From Clostridium sp. CS001 (GTDB lineage: Bacteria; Bacillota; Clostridia; Clostridiales; Clostridiaceae): a stretch of DNA of 39,815 nt. The stretch is taken from NCBI RefSeq assembly GCF_020443565.1, contig NZ_JAIZZN010000035.1, forward strand, positions 1 through 39,815, read 5' to 3'. The notes under the pieces are model-generated. The model was not told the origin of the DNA, made no database searches, and saw only the letters and a list, made by a program, of their open reading frames with translations. How positions within the stretch are numbered: the first letter of the stretch is position 1; each line of letters begins with the position of its first letter. A program made the position numbers and the translations under genes. Shown here piece after piece: positions 9,063 to 16,311 of this stretch.

Positions 9063-11284
9063 GCTAATTCCTCCTTTGAAAGTTGTGATAGTGCAATTTC
9101 TTGATAAGTCGGGCAACTTTCCATAAGTTCATTATGAGTACCCATGCCAACTATCTTGCCTTCATTAAGTACAATTATCTGCTCTGCATTTTTAATTGTG
9201 GATATACGCTGCCCTACTATAAGAAGAGTGCTTGAAGCAGTTCCATCCTTAAGCGCCTTTCTAAGTGCTGAATCTGTTTTAAAGTCAAGTGCAGAGAAGC
9301 TATCATCAAAAATATAAATTTTAGCTTTCTTTACAAGGGCACGGGCAATAGATAATCTTTGCTTTTGGCCTCCTGATACATTTGCTCCACCTTGGGATAT
9401 CTCACCTTTGAAGCCTTCAGGTTTTTCATTTATAAATTCCATAGCTTGCGCAATTTCAGCAGATTTTCTTAGTTCATCTTCGCTGGCATTTTCATCTGCA
9501 TATCTTAAATTAGACTCAATAGTACCTTGGAATAAAGAACCTTTTTGAGGTATATATCCAATTTGATCACGTAGTTCATGTTGAGTTACTTGTCTTATGT
9601 CTACACCATCAACAAGAATTTCACCACTAGTTATGTCATAAAAACGAGGAAGTAAGTTTACTAGTGTAGTTTTACCTGAACCAGTAGAACCTATAAAGGC
9701 AGTGGTTTTACCTGGCATAGCTGTAAAGCTGATATTTTTAAGTACATCCTCTTCAGCACCTGGGTATCTAAAACATACATTTTTAAATTCTACAAGGCCA
9801 CTTACTTTTTCATTAAAGTGTTTAGGCTCTTTTGGGTCTGTGATACTAGGTTCTATTTCTAAAACCTCGTTAATTCTCGAAGCAGAAACGGAAGCTCTTG
9901 GTATCATAATAAACATCATAGACATCATTAGGAAGGCAAACAAAATTTGCATAGCATATTGCATAAAGGCCATCATATCTCCTACTTGCATGCTTGAAGT
10001 TGCAATCTGATGTGCACCTACCCAAACTATGAGAAGTGTAACTCCATTCATTACAAGCATCATTGCTGGAAATAAAGCTACCATTACACGATTTACAAAT
10101 AGGTTTGTGTTTGTAAGATCTTTATTTGCCTTGTCAAATCTATCTTCTTCAAACTTCTGAGTGTTAAAGGCCCTTATTACCATCATTCCTGAAAGGTTTT
10201 CACGAGTAACTAAGTTAAGCCTATCAATAAGTTTTTGAATCATTTTGAACTTAGGAAGAGCAATTGCAAATACTGTTCCAATCAAACCTATAAGAACTAT
10301 AACTGCTAGTGCAATAATCCAAGACATAGATGAACTCTTATTAAGAGCTTTAAGCACACCACCAATACCAAGCATTGGTGCGTAAATTATCATTCTTATA
10401 CCCATAACCACAACCATTTGAACCTGGGTAATATCATTGGTAGTTCTTGTTATTAATGAAGCAGTTGAAAATTTATCAAACTCTGCATTAGAGAAACTTT
10501 CAATTTTTGTGAATATACTTTTTCGTAAGTTTCTTGATAGGCCAGCAGCAGTTCTTGAAGCCAAAAGTCCAACTCCAACGGTACAAGCTGCACCAAGTAA
10601 AGATAATAAAAGCATGAATCCACCTGCACGAAGGATATAACTACTTTGAAGTTTATCTGTATTAACTCCTAAGGCATCATATTCAGCTTTAATGTTAGTG
10701 GTAGCTGCTTGAACTATCATACTATCACCTAAGGCTACAAATCTTTTATCACTTTCTTCGCTTATCTTAGCACGCTGATCAGCTGGAAGCTTTCCAAGCA
10801 TTGCAAATAAATCAGTGTTAGCTGGTAACTTTGTTCCATTTAAGTTTATCTCTCCACCTTTTGCATCTTCTTTCATTTTTTCAACTCCAGAAACTGCAAG
10901 GAGAGCTTTACCCATTATGGGGTTTAATTTGTCTATCTCTGTTTTTTCAATTTCTTTTAATACATAAATAGGCTCTTTTTCTAAGTTAGGGTATTCTGCA
11001 ACATATTTATCGTAATCTGAACTTGATTTGTTTACTAATGTATAATTGCTAGAAACCTCAGCCTTGTCAGTATCATTAATGAATAACATAAGTTTATCCA
11101 TTTTACTTTCTCTAACTGCACTCGGTACCGCACTTTCAATACCATGTTGTTGAATTCCCTTATTTACAATGTTAGACATGTAGTCTGGTAATGCAAGATC
11201 GGACATAGCTTGCACGTACAATAAAATAATTGCGAGAACAACCATGGATATAAAGGGTTTTAAATATTTTGCTAATTTGAACAC
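9059..11284 (-). CDS. ABC exporter subunit with degenerate ATPase site and large outer loop (heterodimer partner 1)
   Basis: Half transporter of 741 residues starting at a GTG preceded by AAGGAG. After the first helix (about 12-32) there is an unusually long hydrophilic stretch of about 180 residues before the second helix near 222, predicted to be extracellular. The ATPase domain has Walker A GSTGSGKTT (532-540), a canonical signature VSGGQ (636-640), and Walker B IYIFDD in which Asp661 replaces the catalytic Glu. Gln692 replaces the switch His (VGQRIST). These are the hallmarks of the degenerate-site subunit in heterodimeric exporters (TM287, LmrC, BmrC). It is second in the minus-strand unit, 42 bp after the MarR-family gene, and overlaps the next subunit by 4 bp. 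Confidence 0.93.
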   Translation of the reverse strand: MFKLAKYLKPFISMVVLAIILLYVQAMSDLALPDYMSNIVNKGIQQHGIESAVPSAVRESKMDKLMLFINDTDKAEVSSNYTLVNKSSSDYDKYVAEYPNLEKEPIYVLKEIEKTEIDKLNPIMGKALLAVSGVEKMKEDAKGGEINLNGTKLPANTDLFAMLGKLPADQRAKISEESDKRFVALGDSMIVQAATTNIKAEYDALGVNTDKLQSSYILRAGGFMLLLSLLGAACTVGVGLLASRTAAGLSRNLRKSIFTKIESFSNAEFDKFSTASLITRTTNDITQVQMVVVMGIRMIIYAPMLGIGGVLKALNKSSSMSWIIALAVIVLIGLIGTVFAIALPKFKMIQKLIDRLNLVTRENLSGMMVIRAFNTQKFEEDRFDKANKDLTNTNLFVNRVMVALFPAMMLVMNGVTLLIVWVGAHQIATSSMQVGDMMAFMQYAMQILFAFLMMSMMFIMIPRASVSASRINEVLEIEPSITDPKEPKHFNEKVSGLVEFKNVCFRYPGAEEDVLKNISFTAMPGKTTAFIGSTGSGKTTLVNLLPRFYDITSGEILVDGVDIRQVTQHELRDQIGYIPQKGSLFQGTIESNLRYADENASEDELRKSAEIAQAMEFINEKPEGFKGEISQGGANVSGGQKQRLSIARALVKKAKIYIFDDSFSALDFKTDSALRKALKDGTASSTLLIVGQRISTIKNAEQIIVLNEGKIVGMGTHNELMESCPTYQEIALSQLSKEELA

Positions 11285-11326
11285 TGCGTAATCAACTCCT
11301 TATCTGTTTTAATGTGATTAAATCTA

Positions 11327-11779
11327 TTAGTGAGTATCATCTTTATCATGATTGTCTATTAATCGTTCTAAAGCACTTAATCCCTTTAATATTAGTTCAA
11401 TATCTTCATCAGTAGCTTTGCTAATTGCATCTTCAAATGTCTTTTCGATTTTAGAAAAGTTTGTTTTACAGTTTTTTTGAGCATTAGAGCTGACCTTTAC
11501 ATTGACAACCCTTCTGTCATCTATACTTCTAGTTCTTTCAACTAAACCCTGCTTTTCTAATCTGTCAATGATTCCAGATACAGTACTATTTGACAATCCA
11601 AGTTTTTCACTTAAATCACTTACTTTCATTTCACCATCATGAGATAGAATACCCATCATCATACCCTGAGGTCCCGTCAAATTTGTCTCACCAAGGTACT
11701 GTCCCATAATATGTTTTATTCTATGACCTATTCGTTTTAGAGATTTAAATATTATAATTCCATTGTTAAGTTCGCTCAA
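11327..11779 (-). CDS. MarR-family transcriptional regulator of the ABC exporter operon
   Basis: 150-residue winged-helix regulator from a TTG start preceded by GAGAAGGTG. The DNA-binding region includes MKVSDLSEKLGLSNSTVSGIIDRLEKQGLVERTRSIDDRRVV, with the recognition helix and the wing DDRR typical of MarR proteins, flanked by dimerisation helices. An ATG further upstream (11863) would add 28 residues, but it lies directly against the predicted -10 box and so would not be transcribed. The gene heads the operon that continues into the two exporter subunits. MarR proteins usually repress their own operon and are released by a small-molecule ligand; here the ligand is probably an exporter substrate, by inference. 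Confidence 0.9.
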   Translation of the reverse strand: MSELNNGIIIFKSLKRIGHRIKHIMGQYLGETNLTGPQGMMMGILSHDGEMKVSDLSEKLGLSNSTVSGIIDRLEKQGLVERTRSIDDRRVVNVKVSSNAQKNCKTNFSKIEKTFEDAISKATDEDIELILKGLSALERLIDNHDKDDTH

Positions 11780-11801
11780 TTTTTCACCTTCTCTCTTAAT
11801 A

Positions 11802-11861
11802 GTTTCGATGTAAACGTTTCGCACAGAAATCTTTCGTATAGATATGTTTCGTATGCAAAAC
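11802..11861 (-). repeat. Four degenerate tandem ~15-bp repeats at the MarR operon start
   Basis: Read on the + strand, GTTTCG or CTTTCG boxes begin at 11802, 11816, 11831 and 11846, a spacing of 14, 15 and 15 bp. Two copies form partial GTTT-N-AAAC palindromes. The array begins at the predicted transcription start and occupies the first ~60 nt of the transcript, so it is a candidate operator array for the MarR regulator or a structured leader. Confidence 0.6.
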
Positions 11862-11863
11862 AT

Positions 11864-11892
11864 ATTTTACGCCTTAAATTATTATCTGTCAA
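11864..11892 (-). promoter_or_regulatory. Promoter of the MarR-ABC exporter operon
   Basis: On the minus strand a perfect TTGACA (11892 to 11887) is followed after 17 bp by TAAAAT (11869 to 11864). The predicted start near 11857 lies downstream of the ATG at 11863, which decides in favour of the TTG start at 11779. Confidence 0.85.
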
Positions 11893-12032
11893 TATAAATA
11901 ATTAAATTCTTAAATGTAGATTACTTTTTACATATTACCTTTTTTATTAAGTGTAAAAGGGAATCTCAGCATAAATATAAAAATACATTAAATTATTCTA
12001 TATATTGGAATATATATGAGAATATGATATTA

Positions 12033-12066
12033 TATAATGGTAGTCATTTTATGGGTGAAATGCTAC
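12033..12066 (+). promoter_or_regulatory. Possible -10 box and imperfect palindrome upstream of the HtrA-like gene
   Basis: TATAAT is at 12033-12038, without a convincing -35 box. Just after it, GTAG-T-CATTT at 12040-12049 is complementary to AAATG-CTAC at 12058-12066 apart from one extra T. The palindrome covers the expected start point, so it may be an operator rather than an RNA hairpin. Confidence 0.35.
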
Positions 12067-12100
12067 TTTACGTCATATAGAGTTTAAAAGGGGGATTATT

Positions 12101-13186
12101 ATGAAAAGGTTCTTATCATCTATTTTGATCACGAGTATTCTATGTTTAAGCACAACGTCTGTTTTTGCATTAGGTGAAAATCCAGCAGCATCTAAAGTAG
12201 CAGAAAAGGGGATAGAACAGTCTCAAAATCTAGTTGAAAAAGGTACAAAGAAAGTATCTGAGGTTATTGAAGAAGTAAATGAATCTGTAGTTGCAGTCAT
12301 AGGCAAAAATACAAAATACAGAGAACAAGAAGAAATATTCTCGAAGTTCCCAAAGAATTTACAACACGGATCAGGGGTTGTAATAGGTAAGGACGGAAGA
12401 ATTCTAACGAATAATCATGTAGTAGATGGGTTAGAAGAGATTTATGTAGTTGCATATGATGGGAATGTTTATAAAGCAGAACTTCTATATGCAGATAAGG
12501 AAATTGATTTAGCACTATTAAAGATTAATAGAACGGATTTAAAACCTATAAAGTTAGCAATTGAAAGTGAAATAAAAGTTGGGGATGATGTTGTAGCAGT
12601 AGGCACACCTTTATCTTTCGGATACAGAAATAGCGCTTCTAAAGGAATTGTAAGTGGGCTAGATAGACCTGTAGACAGTATGTACACTTATTTACAGACA
12701 GATGCAGCTATAAACCCAGGTAATAGTGGTGGTCCACTTATCAATATGAACTGTGAATTAGTTGGTATAAATACGCTTGGATATATGTTTTATCAAGGAA
12801 TGAGTTTCTCAATTCCTGTAGGAAATATTAATTATTTTAACGATCATTATAATAAATTTGGAAAAATTAAAAGATGTTTTACTGGTATTGAGTTTGAAGA
12901 AAACTGGGCAGCAATGCTTGGGCTTCCAACTAATCAAGGATTAAAGGTAGTAACACTTCAAAAGGATGCAGTTGTAACAAACAGTCAAGTAAAAGAAGGA
13001 GATATGTTAGATTTCATTGATGGTAAGGCAACAACCTCCATAGCTCATTATAATGAGATTTTAAAAGGGCATTTGCCTGGAGATAAAGTAAAATTAAGCT
13101 TTAGCCGTGGAGATAAGAAGTTTGATATAGAAGTAGTTCTAAAAGAACAGTTAAGCAAAGAAAATAAAGATGGAAAGGAGAAATAG
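12101..13186 (+). CDS. Secreted HtrA/DegP-like serine protease with PDZ-like C-terminus
   Basis: 361 residues. An N-terminal signal sequence (MKRFLSSILITSILCLSTTSVFA) is followed by a short helical linker and a trypsin-like domain. The catalytic triad is His106 (LTNNHVVDG), Asp136 (EIDLALLKI) and Ser209 (NPGNSGGPL). The C-terminal ~90 residues (GLKVVTLQKDAVVTNSQVKEGDMLDFIDGK) look like one PDZ domain, which in HtrA proteins binds exposed C-termini and activates the protease. Most Bacillus HtrA proteins keep a membrane anchor; here the N-terminus could be a cleaved signal or an uncleaved anchor. It acts outside the membrane, probably in quality control of secreted proteins. GGGGGA precedes the ATG. 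The next gene starts 3 bp after the stop, so the two products probably work together. Confidence 0.92.
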   Translation: MKRFLSSILITSILCLSTTSVFALGENPAASKVAEKGIEQSQNLVEKGTKKVSEVIEEVNESVVAVIGKNTKYREQEEIFSKFPKNLQHGSGVVIGKDGRILTNNHVVDGLEEIYVVAYDGNVYKAELLYADKEIDLALLKINRTDLKPIKLAIESEIKVGDDVVAVGTPLSFGYRNSASKGIVSGLDRPVDSMYTYLQTDAAINPGNSGGPLINMNCELVGINTLGYMFYQGMSFSIPVGNINYFNDHYNKFGKIKRCFTGIEFEENWAAMLGLPTNQGLKVVTLQKDAVVTNSQVKEGDMLDFIDGKATTSIAHYNEILKGHLPGDKVKLSFSRGDKKFDIEVVLKEQLSKENKDGKEK

Positions 13187-13189
13187 AAA

Positions 13190-15040
13190 ATGCATAAAAA
13201 TAGATTCACCGCTACGTTACTTACTCTTTGTTTAGTACTTGGACTAGCAGCTCCAACAGTACAAGCTAAAGAGGCTGATGGCAAGATTGATTTATATCAA
13301 GTATTTTCTAATAAAGCAGATCAAATGAAAACTGAAGTGGGAAGCCGTATATATAAATGGTCTATGCACCTACCTGATGATGGAATTGTTTATAAGTCAG
13401 ATAGAGCAAATTATTTTAATATGGCAACAAGTAGTTATAAGTCATCTGTTCAATTACAAGTTGAGAAAAATAAGGATGAGCTATCATTAGAAGAGTTACT
13501 ATATAAAATGCAAAATAATACGACACAGCAATTCTATAGATTTGAACAAGAAAAGGAATTAGTAATAGATATCGCTGAAGATAATTTGGGAGAAAAGTAT
13601 ATTCGTATAATTAAATCTAACCCATTTATAGATTATTATTTGATAGATACAGCAGCAGAAGAGATGGGTGAATATGTTGAGAATAGAATTTATATAAAAA
13701 ATAATTATGTATACAATTTAACAATAGCTATGAATGGGCAGTTCTATAGAGAGCATGAAGAAATGTTTGAAAAGTTATCATCTTCCTTTAAACTTTCCTT
13801 CGACGAAAAAAACCTATACATTAAGGAGTTATCAGATTCAGTTAGTACTACTAGGGAATATAAGAATACAAGTTATGGGTGGAAATTAGTGATGAGCCCT
13901 TATTGGAAAGTGGAAGGAGCACCTAATGCTCGTACCCAAATGCTTACGCCAGTATACAGTGATGAGGAGCTATCACAAGTGAAAAAGCCTGAAGAAAAGG
14001 CTGAAGAAATAAGAGTGCCAGAAGGAGTTAATGTTAGTTTAATAAGCTCAGCAGAAAAGGATGAAACTGCCTCAAAATGGGCAGAAGAAGATATAAAGGC
14101 ATTAAAAGAAAAGTATAATAATGAAGTCTATGAAATATTAAGTAGTGAAACAAAAAAACAAGCAGATACAAATGTTCATCATGTGGTAGTTAGGTATAAA
14201 ACAGTAACCCAAAACCCTTATGTAGTGCACAGTTTATATGTTATAGGAAATGGGTACAAGTACTTAGTAACTGCAACAATGAAGGAAGAGCAATACAATG
14301 ATGCTAGTAAGAGAGCTGCTTTTGAAAATATGCTAAATTCATTTAGTTTAGATAAAGCATGCATAAGTAAGCAGTTAGGTAAAATTATTTCAGCTAAATC
14401 ACTGATAAATTTAAATGATTCAAAAGAAGTAAAAATGAAAAAATATGACTTTGTAGCAAAGGTAACAAAAAGATTTAATACCTTTAGAGATGAACAAAAC
14501 TTTTATTATGAAGAGTATATGAATTATAACAATGGGTACAGAGGTAATATAAGCAACAATGAATATATTAGCGTATCTGATCCGATGAGTAATATAAATG
14601 TAGATATGAATGCAGGACTTGACACAGCAGAGATGAAAGAAGCTATTAAAAATAGAGCTGAGATTTATTTGAACGATGATGAAATACGCATGGGACTTGC
14701 AAAGATTAAAATTAAATCAGCACAATATAGTGGTGCAGAAATTTACTACATTGAAAAGGAATATGATTTAAGTGCTATCAAGAACTTCGTAAAAGAAGAT
14801 GTTACAAAGATATATGATTTAGAACAGTTACGAAATCAATATGAGTATATAGTTAAAATAGGAAAGGATACGTACACTCAAAGTATTACTTTACCTGTTG
14901 CTAATATGACTTCAAATAACAAAGCTTATGTTAATAGTATATGGGAAAATACTACTATAAACAAAATAAATTATAGCAAAATGAATATTAATTGGAGTGA
15001 ACACAAGCTTGAAGAGTTTGATAAAGAAAAGAATAAATAA
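13190..15040 (+). CDS. Secreted protein of unknown function with three similar domains
   Basis: 616 residues; I do not recognise the family. A clear signal peptide ends near VQAKEA (about residue 27). The remainder seems to be three successive units of 150-190 residues. Each starts with an aromatic-rich strand (IYKWSMHLPDD, YGWKLVMSPYW, YDFVAKVTKRF). Units one and two end in a strand pair plus a short amphipathic helix (FEKLSSSFKLS, FENMLNSFSLD); unit three ends similarly (YVNSIWENTTI). This layout recalls the PsbP/DcrB-like fold, but that is inference. AAAGGAG precedes the ATG, which lies 3 bp beyond the protease stop; the pair is followed by a shared terminator. It could be a substrate, adaptor or partner of the protease in the cell envelope. 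Confidence 0.8.
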   Translation: MHKNRFTATLLTLCLVLGLAAPTVQAKEADGKIDLYQVFSNKADQMKTEVGSRIYKWSMHLPDDGIVYKSDRANYFNMATSSYKSSVQLQVEKNKDELSLEELLYKMQNNTTQQFYRFEQEKELVIDIAEDNLGEKYIRIIKSNPFIDYYLIDTAAEEMGEYVENRIYIKNNYVYNLTIAMNGQFYREHEEMFEKLSSSFKLSFDEKNLYIKELSDSVSTTREYKNTSYGWKLVMSPYWKVEGAPNARTQMLTPVYSDEELSQVKKPEEKAEEIRVPEGVNVSLISSAEKDETASKWAEEDIKALKEKYNNEVYEILSSETKKQADTNVHHVVVRYKTVTQNPYVVHSLYVIGNGYKYLVTATMKEEQYNDASKRAAFENMLNSFSLDKACISKQLGKIISAKSLINLNDSKEVKMKKYDFVAKVTKRFNTFRDEQNFYYEEYMNYNNGYRGNISNNEYISVSDPMSNINVDMNAGLDTAEMKEAIKNRAEIYLNDDEIRMGLAKIKIKSAQYSGAEIYYIEKEYDLSAIKNFVKEDVTKIYDLEQLRNQYEYIVKIGKDTYTQSITLPVANMTSNNKAYVNSIWENTTINKINYSKMNINWSEHKLEEFDKEKNK

Positions 15041-15048
15041 ATTATAAA

Positions 15049-15083
15049 AAAAGGCAGGGTTAAATTTAATCCTGCCTTTTTTT
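15049..15083. terminator. Bidirectional terminator after the protease operon
   Basis: AAAAAAAGGCAGG at 15047-15059 pairs with CCTGCCTTTTTTT at 15071-15083. The A and T tracts on both sides serve the convergent minus-strand hsmA-like gene as well. Confidence 0.92.
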
Positions 15084-15091
15084 AGTTATCA

Positions 15092-15469
15092 CTATTTCAT
15101 ATTAGATATAGCTCCAGATAGAAAAGGTATTAACCAAATGATCCAAACTACTATGCTAAATTTATGGAATTTTGATATCATATTTTTATTTTTCTTAAAT
15201 AGAACTACTGCAGCCCATATAGCATGAATAAGCATTAGAGCTATAGCAAGAACACCAGTAAGTGCGTGGAAATTAAATCCAGTTATTACTTTGTCCGAAT
15301 TACTTGCTATACTTTCCATAAGTAAGGTACCAGTTGTATCACAGATGAGTCCTAATAGAAATAAACTCAAATGCCAAGGCTTTAGTGTTCCTTGAAGTTT
15401 TTCACTCCATACACCAATTGTATAAAATACAAGGGCTAAGGTTATAAAAATAATTGCATAAGTTAACAT
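15092..15469 (-). CDS. HsmA-family membrane protein (TIGR03987-like)
   Basis: 125 residues with four predicted membrane helices (about 3-20, 32-52, 66-90 and 103-121) and the conserved core GFNFHALTGVLAIALMLIHAIWA with two histidines in the third helix. This matches the HsmA family, whose Clostridioides difficile member protects against heme together with the MarR-type regulator HsmR. GGAGG precedes the ATG. It is 22 bp downstream of a TetR-type regulator on the same strand and probably shares its promoter. Heme or another toxic planar compound as ligand is an inference from the family. Confidence 0.8.
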   Translation of the reverse strand: MLTYAIIFITLALVFYTIGVWSEKLQGTLKPWHLSLFLLGLICDTTGTLLMESIASNSDKVITGFNFHALTGVLAIALMLIHAIWAAVVLFKKNKNMISKFHKFSIVVWIIWLIPFLSGAISNMK

Positions 15470-15491
15470 ATACTAATCCTCCGTTTTTTAT

Positions 15492-16028
15492 TTATATTTT
15501 TAAATTATCATATAACTCATCGAAACTTATAAACTTACTTTTGTTTAGGTACATTATGTTGGAAACTATAAGTTCAGCAAGCTTGTTAGAGGGAAGTGTG
15601 GATACTACATTTCCTTTGGCTCTTTCGATATCCAGAAGTTCACTTATTTTAATGTATAAAATATCATATTTATTAGTTTCTATACACCTAGGATCCTCTT
15701 CACTAGCAGTGGCCATTTCATTGAATATTGATATATAGCTACTTACAAACCCACCTATGGATAAATATATCTTTCTAAACTTTTCTTTGCAAGGTTCCTG
15801 GGTAAGCTTTAGCTCATCTACTAGGTTAGATACTTTCTTCCAATCTTCTCTAAAGATTTCTGCGGCAAGTTGTTCTTTAGTAGAAAAATAATTATAAAAG
15901 GTACCTGTACCTATATTGCAACGTTTTGCAATTTCTCTTATGCTCAAAGCTTTGAAATTTTCAGTTAGTAGGATAGTCTTAGCTTCTGAAAGTATAGTTT
16001 CTCTTAAGTTTTTTATAACCTTTGGCAT
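15492..16028 (-). CDS. TetR/AcrR-family regulator of the hsmA-like gene
   Basis: 178 residues from the ATG at 16028, preceded by AAAGGTGGTG; a start 10 codons upstream lacks a ribosome binding site. The N-terminal TetR helix-turn-helix is clear: ILSEAKTILLTENFKALSIREIAKRCNIGTGTFYNYFSTKEQL, with the usual GTFYNYF recognition helix. The C-terminal ligand-binding half is divergent. A 13-bp palindrome sits between the promoter and the start, so the protein very likely represses itself and the downstream hsmA-like gene until an inducer binds. Confidence 0.92.
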   Translation of the reverse strand: MPKVIKNLRETILSEAKTILLTENFKALSIREIAKRCNIGTGTFYNYFSTKEQLAAEIFREDWKKVSNLVDELKLTQEPCKEKFRKIYLSIGGFVSSYISIFNEMATASEEDPRCIETNKYDILYIKISELLDIERAKGNVVSTLPSNKLAELIVSNIMYLNKSKFISFDELYDNLKI

Positions 16029-16044
16029 TTTGTCACCACCTTTA

Positions 16045-16085
16045 TGAACTATGTTCACTATAACATTATAATTTTAATAGGTCAA
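16045..16085 (-). promoter_or_regulatory. Promoter and palindromic operator of the TetR-hsmA unit
   Basis: On the minus strand TTGACC (16085 to 16080) is followed after 17 bp by TATAGT (16062 to 16057). Directly adjoining is the perfect palindrome TGAAC-TAT-GTTCA at 16045-16057, which overlaps the end of the -10 box and the start point. Its position fits steric repression by the TetR-family protein encoded just downstream. Confidence 0.8.
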
Positions 16086-16153
16086 TACAATGCTAAAAAT
16101 ATATTTACTTTTTTAATAATTATAAAATTTATAAGAACCTAAACTAAACCCTA

Positions 16154-16201
16154 TTGAAATTTACATAACTTTGAAGTATACTTAGTATGAAAGCGGTAAC
16201 A
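16154..16201 (+). promoter_or_regulatory. Promoter and cre box of the lacI-deoC-pdp operon
   Basis: TTGAAA (16154-16159) and TATACT (16177-16182) are 17 bp apart. TGAAAGCGGTAACA at 16188-16201 matches the Gram-positive catabolite-responsive element consensus TGWAANCGNTNWCA at every position and overlaps the start point. CcpA bound there would block transcription when a preferred sugar is present. The LacI-type protein of this operon may recognise a similar sequence. A leader of about 120 nt follows, in which I see no clear structure. Confidence 0.8.
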
Positions 16202-16311
16202 TATTTCAGAAGATTAAGTCTTGTAAGTTGTATATATGCGTTATAAACTAAAGTTAATAATTATTTACATAAGAAGTTGTAGGCATTTTCCTAAACACAA
16301 GGAGGACTAAA

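Noticed and set aside
11802-11861. CRISPR-like repeat array
   Set aside because: Units are only ~15 bp, degenerate, and have no spacers; no cas genes are present.
11780-11863. N-terminal extension of the MarR regulator with an IRxIS-type repeat
   Set aside because: The ATG at 11863 abuts the predicted -10 box and would lie upstream of the transcription start; the TTG at 11779 has a ribosome binding site.
7203-11863. Bacteriocin or lantibiotic export locus
   Set aside because: No precursor peptide, peptidase C39 domain or modification enzyme is visible; the MarR plus heterodimeric exporter layout fits drug or metabolite efflux better.
15454-15738. Open frame on the + strand across the hsmA-tetR junction
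   Set aside because: Opposes two clear minus-strand genes and has no ribosome binding site or recognisable content.
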